DNA of 6,041 bases, from contig JAWXCP010000170.1 of NCBI GenBank assembly GCA_034408685.1, positions 1 to 6,041 on the forward strand. Direction: 5' to 3'. The DNA comes from JANXVY01 sp034408685. GTDB taxonomy: Bacteria; Pseudomonadota; Alphaproteobacteria; Rhizobiales; Hyphomicrobiaceae. Numbering within the stretch: position 1 is the first letter of the stretch; each line of letters begins with the position of its first letter. This document shows, piece after piece, positions 1 to 5,176 of this stretch. The position numbers and the translations under genes are program-made. The notes under the pieces were generated by a model that saw only the letters and a program-made list of their open reading frames with translations, searched no databases and was not told the origin of the DNA.

Positions 1-98
1 CAGACCTCTTGTGCCAGACCTCTTGTGCCAGACCTCTTGTGCCAGACCTCTTGTGCCAGACCTCTTGTGCCAGACCTCTTGTGCCAGACCTCTTGTGC
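1..98. repeat. 14-bp tandem repeat array, 7 exact copies
   Basis: Seven perfect head-to-tail copies of CAGACCTCTTGTGC start at positions 1, 15, 29, 43, 57, 71 and 85. The array is probably longer, because the window begins exactly inside it. There is no sequence divergence between copies, which suggests recent expansion or homogenisation. The unit is not an inverted repeat and has no unique spacers, so it is not a CRISPR. Because 14 is not a multiple of 3, the array has no stop codon in any forward frame. It lies about 70 bp upstream of dusA. Its function is unknown; a slippage-generated minisatellite is the simplest reading. Confidence 0.97.
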
Positions 99-112
99 CC
101 GACTGATGCAAC

Positions 113-146
113 GCAAAAAGGCGTTGATTATTCAACGCGCTTTTGC
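113..146. terminator. Long hairpin before dusA, possible bidirectional terminator
   Basis: The arms 113-127 and 132-146 pair around a TTAT loop (128-131). The core is 7 uninterrupted pairs, GCGTTGA with TCAACGC. It continues through G120-C140 and four A-T pairs (116-119 with 141-144), with G139 and A115 bulged, then C114-G145 and G113-C146. An A-run on the left and a T-run on the right of a moderately GC-rich stem is the pattern of an intrinsic terminator readable from both sides, which would insulate dusA from whatever lies upstream. The short T-run, which lies inside the stem, keeps this tentative. An RNA-processing or regulatory stem in the dusA leader is the alternative. Confidence 0.5.
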
Positions 147-167
147 TCCTTGCACAACTGAGGGAAA

Positions 168-1286
168 ATGAGTGCTCACGTTCGCCCTTTAGTCTCGGAG
201 ACTACTCGAAAAACGATGCAATATCAAATGCATAGATTCTCAGTCGCCCCTATGATGGATTGGACCGACCGGCACTGCCGGGTGTTCCATCGCATCCTGT
301 CGAAGCGGGCGCGGCTCTATTCCGAGATGGTCACCGCCGATGCTGTCATCCACGGCGACCGGGACCGCCTGATCGGCTTTTCCGCATGCGAGCATCCGCT
401 GGCGCTGCAACTCGGCGGGTCCGATCCCGCCAAGCTCGCCCGCGCCGCACAGATCGGCGCGGATTGGGGCTATGACGAGATCAACCTCAACGTCGGTTGC
501 CCGTCCGACCGGGTGCAGGTCGGCCGTTTTGGCGCCTGCCTCATGGCCGAGCCCGAGTTGGTCGCAAGCTGCATCGCCGCGATGCGCGACGCGGTACCTG
601 GACACATTCCCGTGACGGTGAAATGCCGGATCGGTATCGACGATCAGGATGCCGAAACCGACTTTCAGCGTTTTGTCGAGACGGTGGCGGCCGCCGGTTG
701 CAGCATCTTCATCGTTCACGCGCGCAAGGCTTGGCTTTCTGGACTGTCGCCGAAGGAGAACCGCGATGTGCCTCCGCTCGACTATGACCGGGTCCGTCGT
801 TTGAAGGCGGCGCGCCCTGACCTGACGATTGTGCTCAACGGCGGCATCGGCTTGCTGTGCGAGGCGGAGCGGTTGCTGGCCCCGTTCGAAGCGACCGGCG
901 ACGCGTTGCACGCCTCCGGCACCGGTGCCAGCGTGCGCCTCGATGGCGCGATGCTGGGGCGCGCCGCTTACCAGACGCCCTACCTGCTCGCTGAGGTCGA
1001 CGCGCGCCTATTTGGCGACACGCATCCCACCGTCAGCCGCGCGGGCGCGATCGAGCAGCTCATCCCCTATTGCGATACGCACATCGCGAACGGTGGCCGC
1101 CTATCGAATATCTCGCGGCATATTCTGGGGCTCTATCATGGCATGCCGCGCGGTCGCCTGTTCCGCCGTTACCTGTCGGACCACGCCCAAAAGCCCGGCG
1201 CGACCACCGATGTTCTCAAGCAGGCTCTGGAGCTCGTCGAAAACACCATCTCGCCGGAGCAATCGAAGGAATTGTACGTCGCCTAA
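168..1286 (+). CDS. dusA: tRNA-dihydrouridine(20/20a) synthase DusA
   Basis: An FMN-dependent enzyme that uses NADPH to reduce uridines in the tRNA D-loop (U20/U20a for DusA) in the cytoplasm. The 372-residue product has the family hallmarks in order: RFSVAPMMDWTDRH (about 23-36), YSEMVTADAVIHGDRDR, the active-site Cys111 in NLNVGCPSDRVQ, Lys152 in TVKCRIGID, His184 and Arg186 in HARKAWLSGLSPKENR, and the FMN-phosphate loop LNGGI (224 on). The IHGDR and SGLSPKENR motifs point to DusA rather than DusB or DusC. ATG 168 is preceded by GAGGGA (160-165), which is rather close. ATG 216 or ATG 228 would also keep the conserved core, so the first 16-20 residues are uncertain. About 18 extra residues lie between LNGGI and the conserved DG (259-260) compared with E. 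coli DusA. The next gene starts 99 nt downstream. Confidence 0.95.
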   Translation: MSAHVRPLVSETTRKTMQYQMHRFSVAPMMDWTDRHCRVFHRILSKRARLYSEMVTADAVIHGDRDRLIGFSACEHPLALQLGGSDPAKLARAAQIGADWGYDEINLNVGCPSDRVQVGRFGACLMAEPELVASCIAAMRDAVPGHIPVTVKCRIGIDDQDAETDFQRFVETVAAAGCSIFIVHARKAWLSGLSPKENRDVPPLDYDRVRRLKAARPDLTIVLNGGIGLLCEAERLLAPFEATGDALHASGTGASVRLDGAMLGRAAYQTPYLLAEVDARLFGDTHPTVSRAGAIEQLIPYCDTHIANGGRLSNISRHILGLYHGMPRGRLFRRYLSDHAQKPGATTDVLKQALELVENTISPEQSKELYVA

Positions 1287-1294
1287 CGGGCGAT

Positions 1295-1326
1295 AAATCT
1301 GGGTATGGCCTGAAATCTGGGTATGG
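1295..1326. repeat. 14-bp direct repeat, 18-bp period, after dusA
   Basis: AAATCTGGGTATGG occurs exactly at 1295-1308 and 1313-1326, separated by CCTG. A looser third echo, TGGGATGGCCTGGG, lies at 1329-1342. The pair begins 8 nt after the dusA stop, in the short gap before the DUF1489 gene. Both copies carry an ATG in the same frame (1305 and 1323), but the first meets TGA after two codons. No promoter or terminator function can be assigned. Confidence 0.9.
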
Positions 1327-1385
1327 ATTGGGATGGCCTGGGCATTTGGCTTGCTGGTCGGGTTCGAACCCGGCTTTATGTCCCC

Positions 1386-1826
1386 ATGACCATTCATCTC
1401 GTGAAATTGTGCGTTGGCGCTACGTCCGCTGACGACCTCAAGAATTGGCAGGCTCCGCGGATCGGGCGCTCTGTGAGCCGCGGCATCGCCTGCTTTGCCC
1501 ACGCGACCTTCCAAACGCCCAAGCGCCAGGATGAACTGCTCGATGGTGGCTCGCTATTTTGGGTGATCAAAGGCGTCATCGACGTGCGGCAGCGGATCGT
1601 CGGGTTCGAAACCGGGACCAAGGACGATGGCTCGTCGTGCTGCGTCATCCTGCTCGATCCTGCGATCGTGCCGGTGCGCCCGGTGCCACGGCGCCCGTTC
1701 CAGGGCTGGCGTTATTTGACGGCCACCAATGCGCCCGCCGATATGAGCGCCACCGCATCGGCGCAAGACGTTGCCAGTCTGTCGGCCAAGATGCGCCGCG
1801 ACCTCGCCGATCTCGGGCTCTTGTAA
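1386..1826 (+). CDS. DUF1489 family protein (function unknown)
   Basis: A 146-residue soluble protein with no signal peptide or membrane segment. It is recognised as DUF1489 by its start MTIHLVKLCVGATSADDL, the central SLFWVIKGVIDVRQ (about 56-69), the SSCCVILLDP strand (83-92), and the PFQGWRYL motif (104-111) near the C-terminus; the tail DLADLGLL is also typical. The family is widespread in Alphaproteobacteria and has no established biochemical role. I chose ATG 1386 because it places MTIHLVKLCVG at the N-terminus, as in relatives. The frame is open back to ATG 1323, but those 21 codons read as low-quality leader next to a direct repeat. No good Shine-Dalgarno precedes 1386, so the start could be poorly translated or the mRNA leader short. 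It lies 99 nt after dusA and 140 nt before the next gene. Confidence 0.87.
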   Translation: MTIHLVKLCVGATSADDLKNWQAPRIGRSVSRGIACFAHATFQTPKRQDELLDGGSLFWVIKGVIDVRQRIVGFETGTKDDGSSCCVILLDPAIVPVRPVPRRPFQGWRYLTATNAPADMSATASAQDVASLSAKMRRDLADLGLL

Positions 1827-1928
1827 GCTGGAAAATGCTCGGGTGGCGAATTGGTCTAACCGTGTTGCGCTAGACTCGGCCAAATTTTTCAGCGCTTCTT
1901 TGTCATCTTAAGTGGCTGTGCCAAGATC

Positions 1929-1948
1929 GTCGCTCTTCCAAAAGCGAC
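1929..1948. other. Small hairpin upstream of the DUF2798 gene
   Basis: GTCGCT (1929-1934) pairs perfectly with AGCGAC (1943-1948) around an 8-nt loop, ending 18 nt before ATG 1967. There is no T-run, so it is not an intrinsic terminator. It lies where an mRNA leader would be and could influence translation, but a six-pair stem in GC-rich DNA may be chance. Confidence 0.25.
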
Positions 1949-1966
1949 AACACGGACTGGCACGGC

Positions 1967-1998
1967 ATGCGTTGGCTCCCGAAGATGCGTTGGCTCCC
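1967..1998. repeat. 14-bp direct repeat, 18-bp period, duplicating a start codon
   Basis: ATGCGTTGGCTCCC occurs exactly at 1967-1980 and 1985-1998, separated by GAAG. Since the period is 18 bp, the reading frame is preserved and the DUF2798 protein gains one hexapeptide repeat with its own initiation codon. The repeat length (14) and spacer (4) are the same as in the unrelated pair at 1295-1326. Confidence 0.9.
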
Positions 1999-2224
1999 CA
2001 GGCAATATTCACAATTCGCGTACGGCATTATCCAGTCCGCCATAACAACGGGCGTTGCCACGGCAATCGCAACCCACCAAGCCATGGGCTTCTCCGCGAG
2101 CTTCCTGCCATATTGGAGTTCCACGTGGGTCTTGGCGTGGCTGACGATGCTACCTGTCGTTATCGGAATCTCTCCACTGATCAAACGCGCCGTCGAAGCC
2201 ATGACCATTGCAGAAGGGGGCTGA
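1967..2224 (+). CDS. DUF2798 family two-helix membrane protein
   Basis: An 85-residue inner-membrane protein. Two hydrophobic helices are clear, at about residues 19-36 (YGIIQSAITTGVATAIAT) and 53-70 (TWVLAWLTMLPVVIGISP). They are joined by a loop with GFSASFLPYW and followed by the basic LIKRAVEAM. This order, with AWL..LPVV....PLIKR in helix 2, is the DUF2798 signature; the family's role is not known. The N-terminus is odd: residues 1-6 (MRWLPK) are repeated as 7-12 (MRWLPR) through a direct repeat that includes the ATG, so ATG 1967 and ATG 1985 are both plausible starts and neither has a strong Shine-Dalgarno. The stop is 2 nt from the aminotransferase ATG, so the two genes are probably translationally coupled. 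Confidence 0.82.
   Translation: MRWLPKMRWLPRQYSQFAYGIIQSAITTGVATAIATHQAMGFSASFLPYWSSTWVLAWLTMLPVVIGISPLIKRAVEAMTIAEGG
2212..2220 (+). promoter_or_regulatory. Strong Shine-Dalgarno of the HisC-like gene
   Basis: AGAAGGGGG ends 6 nt before ATG 2227 and lies inside the last codons of the DUF2798 gene. It fixes the aminotransferase start at 2227. The frame is open much further upstream (to 1912), but that stretch overlaps DUF2798 in another frame and looks non-coding. Confidence 0.75.
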
Positions 2225-2226
2225 CC

Positions 2227-3369
2227 ATGCCGCCACTCCACCCGCCGCGCATCGCCAATACACCCCGCCTGCGTGGGATCATCGACGGGCTACCGACGAC
2301 GATCCCGTTCGTCGGGCCAGAAACGCTCCAGCGGGCGCGCGGTGGACGGCCATTCCGGGCGCGGCTCGGCGCCAACGAGAACGGGTTTGGCCCATCGCCA
2401 CGGGCGTTCGCGGCTATCGTTGCGGCCGCACCACATATCTGGCGCTACGCCGACCCGACGAACTTCGACCTGATCGCGGCCATCGCCGCACATGAGCGCG
2501 TGCGGCCCGAACACATCGTGGTTGGCGAAGGCATCGACGGCCTGCTCGGCTTGACCGTCCATCTGATGGCCGACCCGGGAACTGTCATCGTCACATCGGA
2601 CGGCGCTTATCCGACATTCAACTTCCATGCGGCCAACCACGGCGCGCGGCTCATCAAAGTCCCCTACCGGGCCGATCGCGAAGATCTCGACGCCCTCGTC
2701 GGCACAGCGCGCGCAGAAAGCGCCGCGATCATTTACGTGGCCAACCCCGACAATCCCATGGGCAGCTGGTGGCCGAAATCCGATATCGAGGCGTTAGCCG
2801 CGCGCGTCCCACCCGGCACGCTGTTGTGCTTGGACGAGGCCTACATCGACACGTTGCCGATGGCCGAACGCGCGGTCATCGATCCCGATCAGCCCGATGT
2901 CATCCGGTTCCGCACGTTTTCCAAAGCCTACGGATTGGCTGGCGCACGGATCGGTTACTGCATCGGTACGCCGTCACTCGTCGCGGCCTTTGAAAAGGTG
3001 CGCAACCATTATGGCATCAACCATATCGGCCAACGGGCTGCACTGGCGGCGATCGGTGATCAAGATTATCTGACGACCGTCGTCGCGCGGATCGAGCGTG
3101 CGAAGGAGCGCATCGCCGATATCGCCCGCGCGGCAGGGCTGACGCCGTTGCCGTCAGCGGCCGGGTTTGTTGCCATCGATTGCGGGCGCGATGGCGCGTT
3201 CGCCACGGCCATACTCGACGGATTGCTAAGTCGCGACGTGTTTGCCCGTAAACCGTCCGTCGCACCGCTCGACCGTTGCATCCGGATATCGGCTGGCCCG
3301 GACCCTGACCTTGACATCCTCGCGGACGCCCTGCCCGATGCCGTCGCTGATGCCAACCATACGCACTGA
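2227..3369 (+). CDS. HisC-like PLP-dependent aminotransferase
   Basis: A 380-residue fold-type I aminotransferase (class I/II), cytoplasmic. It has the histidinol-phosphate aminotransferase architecture: LGANENGFGPSP near the N-terminus, substrate-loop GAYPTFNFH, NPDNPMG (Asn173 on), LDEAYID (Asp203 contacts the pyridine nitrogen, Tyr206 the PLP oxygen), the Schiff-base Lys233 in TFSKAYGLAG, Arg241 in GARIGY, and the carboxylate-binding Arg353 in CIRISAG. By family, it transfers an amino group between an amino acid or histidinol phosphate and a 2-oxo acid. The exact substrate is not clear: NPDNPMGSW and GAYPTFNFH depart from textbook HisC, and no histidine gene is nearby, so it may be a paralogue acting on aromatic or other amino acids. 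The strong Shine-Dalgarno at 2212-2220 supports this start. It follows DUF2798 by 2 nt. Confidence 0.88.
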   Translation: MPPLHPPRIANTPRLRGIIDGLPTTIPFVGPETLQRARGGRPFRARLGANENGFGPSPRAFAAIVAAAPHIWRYADPTNFDLIAAIAAHERVRPEHIVVGEGIDGLLGLTVHLMADPGTVIVTSDGAYPTFNFHAANHGARLIKVPYRADREDLDALVGTARAESAAIIYVANPDNPMGSWWPKSDIEALAARVPPGTLLCLDEAYIDTLPMAERAVIDPDQPDVIRFRTFSKAYGLAGARIGYCIGTPSLVAAFEKVRNHYGINHIGQRAALAAIGDQDYLTTVVARIERAKERIADIARAAGLTPLPSAAGFVAIDCGRDGAFATAILDGLLSRDVFARKPSVAPLDRCIRISAGPDPDLDILADALPDAVADANHTH

Positions 3370-3463
3370 TAGCGGCCGCCAGCGGTGACGCCGAGCTTGG
3401 CCTCGCCACGCCATCAGCTATATGACGGCAGCGAGAGCCGATTGCAGCCTACAGGTAGACCGC

Positions 3464-4357
3464 GTGACCACAATAAAGAGCATGACAGGTTTTGCCCGCG
3501 CCGATGGGCAGTCGAACGGTGCGACGTGGGCCTTCGAGCTGCGATCTGTCAACGGCCGCGGGCTCGATTTACGGTTCCGGCTTCCGCCCGGTCATGATGG
3601 TCTCGAAGCTCGTGCGCGCGATATTGCGCTCAAGCGGCTGGCTCGCGGCTCTGTCAGTGTCAACGTCGACCTCGTACGCGCACTGGCACTGCCGGAAATT
3701 CGTTTGAACGAAGCCGCCCTCTCGCAAGTCATAGCGGCCGCAGAGCGCGTGCGCGGTCTCACCGGCGGCGCGCCAGCCTCCGTCGAGGGCTTGCTTGGCA
3801 TTCGCGGCGTGCTCGAAATCGCCGACCGGTCGGAAAGCGTCGAGGTGCACGAGGCCCGACAAGCGGCCATGGTCGAGACATTCGAGCGTGCGCTCGACGG
3901 GCTGATCGAAGCGCGCGGGCGCGAGGGAGCCCGGCTCGCGGCCGTCATCGAAGGCTACCTTGCCGAGATCGAGCGGCACGTCGGTTTGGTCGAAGCCGCC
4001 CCGTCCCGGCAGCCCGACGCCATATCGCGGCGCCTCGCGGAGCAAATCCAGCGGCTTACGGCGGCCTCGTCAGTGGCGCTCGATCCGCAGCGGTTGCACC
4101 AGGAGGCCGTGCTGCTCGCTTCCAAGGCCGATGTCGAGGAAGAATTGCAACGCCTGCGCATGCATCTTGCCAGCGCGCGCGAGCTGTTGGCTGGCGGCAT
4201 GCCCGCTGGACGCCAACTCGACTTTTTGACCCAAGAATTCAACCGTGAAGCCAACACGCTGTGCTCAAAGGCCAACGACCCCGATACATCGCGCTCCGGC
4301 CTCGCTATGAAAGTCGTGATCGACCAGATGCGCGAGCAGGTCGCCAACATCGAATGA
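3464..4357 (+). CDS. yicC: YicC/YloC family endoribonuclease
   Basis: A 297-residue cytoplasmic protein of the YicC family, whose E. coli member is an endoribonuclease linked to RNA turnover and stationary-phase growth. The conserved N-terminus SMTGFAR is followed by ELRSVNGRGLDLRFRLPPG (about 25-43), a charged helical middle that looks coiled-coil, LHQEAVLLASKADVEEELQRL, and the diagnostic C-terminus QEFNREANTLCSKANDPD...GLAMKVVIDQMREQVANIE. I chose GTG 3464 because it gives VTTIKSMTGFAR, the usual spacing before SMTGFAR, with AGG at 3453-3455 about 8 nt upstream. ATG 3482 (MTGFAR) has AAAGAG almost touching it, and ATG 3422 adds 14 unconserved residues. gmk begins 13 nt after the stop, a pairing common in Alphaproteobacteria that suggests one transcript. 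Confidence 0.92.
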   Translation: MTTIKSMTGFARADGQSNGATWAFELRSVNGRGLDLRFRLPPGHDGLEARARDIALKRLARGSVSVNVDLVRALALPEIRLNEAALSQVIAAAERVRGLTGGAPASVEGLLGIRGVLEIADRSESVEVHEARQAAMVETFERALDGLIEARGREGARLAAVIEGYLAEIERHVGLVEAAPSRQPDAISRRLAEQIQRLTAASSVALDPQRLHQEAVLLASKADVEEELQRLRMHLASARELLAGGMPAGRQLDFLTQEFNREANTLCSKANDPDTSRSGLAMKVVIDQMREQVANIE

Positions 4358-4370
4358 GGACGATCAGCGC

Positions 4371-5024
4371 ATGCAAGTCGAGCACGTGACAATAGCGCGG
4401 CGCGGGATGCTGTTGGTTCTTTCGTCACCCTCAGGCGCTGGCAAAACAACGCTGTCGCGGGCGCTCCTCGATGCCGAGCTGGGGCTCGAAATGTCGGTGT
4501 CGGTCACCACGCGGGCGCCTCGGCCTGGCGAGGTCGATGGCCGCGATTATCATTTTACCGACGTCGCATCGTTCGAGGCCTTGGTCGCCGAGGGCCGCTT
4601 GCTCGAATGGGCGCACGTGTTCCACAACCGCTATGGGACGCCGCGCGAACCGGTCGACGCCGCCTTGGCGCGTGGCCGCGACGTGCTGTTCGATATCGAC
4701 TGGCAAGGCGCTCGCCAACTCGAGGCGGCCTTGCCTAGCGACCTGGTGCGCGTATTCATCTTGCCGCCATCGGGCAAGGCGCTCGAAACGAGGTTGCAGG
4801 GCCGCGCTCAAGACCCCGCTGATGTCGTTGCCAAGCGCATGGCAGCCGCCGTCGACGAACTCAGCCACTGGGGTGAGTATGACTACGTCGTGGTCAACGA
4901 TGACGTGTCGGCCAGCGTTGCTTTGCTCAGGGCCATCTTGGCGGCCGAACGCCTCCGCCGCACGCGACAATCGGGGTTGGCAGCATTCGTACGGTCGATC
5001 GAGGCTGACCTTGATCGGGGCTGA
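4371..5024 (+). CDS. gmk: Guanylate kinase
   Basis: Catalyses ATP + GMP to ADP + GDP in the cytoplasm, an essential step in GTP and (p)ppGpp supply. The 217 residues match the usual length. The Walker A loop SPSGAGKTT (19-27, Lys25) is followed by the GMP-binding segment TTRAPRPGEVDGRDYHF (46-62; Arg48, Arg51, Tyr60) and LLEWAHVFHNRYGTPR (77-92; Glu79, Tyr88). DVLFDIDWQGARQL, the lid region with ETRLQGRAQDP, and HWGEYDYVVVNDD complete the family pattern. The start ATG 4371 has GAGGA (4356-4360) ten nt upstream, overlapping the yicC stop; the closer ATG 4407 lacks such a site. The last residues SIEADLDRG are encoded by the beginning of a degenerate 15-16-bp repeat that also supplies the TGA stop, so the C-terminal tail is probably variable among relatives. 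Confidence 0.96.
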   Translation: MQVEHVTIARRGMLLVLSSPSGAGKTTLSRALLDAELGLEMSVSVTTRAPRPGEVDGRDYHFTDVASFEALVAEGRLLEWAHVFHNRYGTPREPVDAALARGRDVLFDIDWQGARQLEAALPSDLVRVFILPPSGKALETRLQGRAQDPADVVAKRMAAAVDELSHWGEYDYVVVNDDVSASVALLRAILAAERLRRTRQSGLAAFVRSIEADLDRG

Positions 5025-5040
5025 CGCGGTCGGGGCTGAC
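4999..5040. repeat. Degenerate three-copy repeat containing the gmk stop
   Basis: TCGAGGCTGACC (4999-5010), TCGGGGCTGACG (5015-5026) and TCGGGGCTGACC (5030-5041) recur at 16- and 15-nt steps. The first copy is coding, the second contains the gmk TGA (5022-5024), and the third is intergenic. CTT follows GACC in copies 1 and 3 but not in copy 2. The pattern looks like slippage duplication at the gene end. Confidence 0.8.
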
Positions 5041-5052
5041 CTTGCCTCTAAG

Positions 5053-5072
5053 TTTGCGGCGCGGACCGCAAA
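5053..5072. other. Perfect hairpin in the gmk-alr spacer
   Basis: TTTGCGG (5053-5059) pairs fully with CCGCAAA (5066-5072) around the loop CGCGGA. It lies 28 nt after the gmk stop, in the 152-nt spacer before alr. There is no T-run on either side, so it is not a canonical intrinsic terminator. It could stabilise the 3' end of a yicC-gmk transcript or be part of the alr leader. The rest of the spacer shows no clear promoter. Confidence 0.4.
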
Positions 5073-5166
5073 AGGCTCGACTTCGAACATGTTGCCTTAT
5101 CCGCCCAGACAAACGACCTTCAGGACAGTATGCCTCGGCCATGACTTCTGCTGATTCTCCTGTGCC

Positions 5167-5170
5167 GGAG
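5167..5170 (+). promoter_or_regulatory. Shine-Dalgarno choosing the alr start
   Basis: GGAG ends 6 nt before ATG 5177. The same frame has an earlier ATG at 5141, which would add MTSADSPVPEFA, but its nearest purine-rich site (AGGA in CAGGAC, 5121-5126) is about 15 nt away. This favours 5177. Confidence 0.55.
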
Positions 5171-5176
5171 TTTGCC

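Noticed and set aside
1..98. CRISPR array or replication-origin iterons
   Set aside because: The units abut with no spacers, which excludes CRISPR. There is no replication-initiator gene, AT-rich unwinding region or DnaA-box cluster nearby to suggest an origin.
240..911. Minus-strand reading frame of 223 codons
   Set aside because: Antisense to the well-supported dusA; no motif or start signal of its own.
1351..1385. tRNA-like T-arm: palindrome CGGGTTCGAACCCG at 1359-1372
   Set aside because: With the normal 7-nt T-loop the stem has a G-G mismatch after two pairs, no matching acceptor 5' strand or anticodon arm exists upstream, and the region leads into DUF1489. It is a palindrome, probably by chance.
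1827..1966. Promoter-like text such as TTGCGC and TAGACT near 1864-1877
   Set aside because: The two elements are adjacent rather than spaced about 17 nt, so no -35/-10 pair can be defended.
1912..2226. Open extension of the aminotransferase frame by 105 codons
   Set aside because: It overlaps the DUF2798 gene in another frame, its composition is not protein-like, and the strong Shine-Dalgarno and homologous N-terminus point to ATG 2227.
1903..2241. Minus-strand reading frame of 112 codons
   Set aside because: It is antisense to DUF2798, shows no recognisable domain, and the sense strand gives a clear two-helix family protein.
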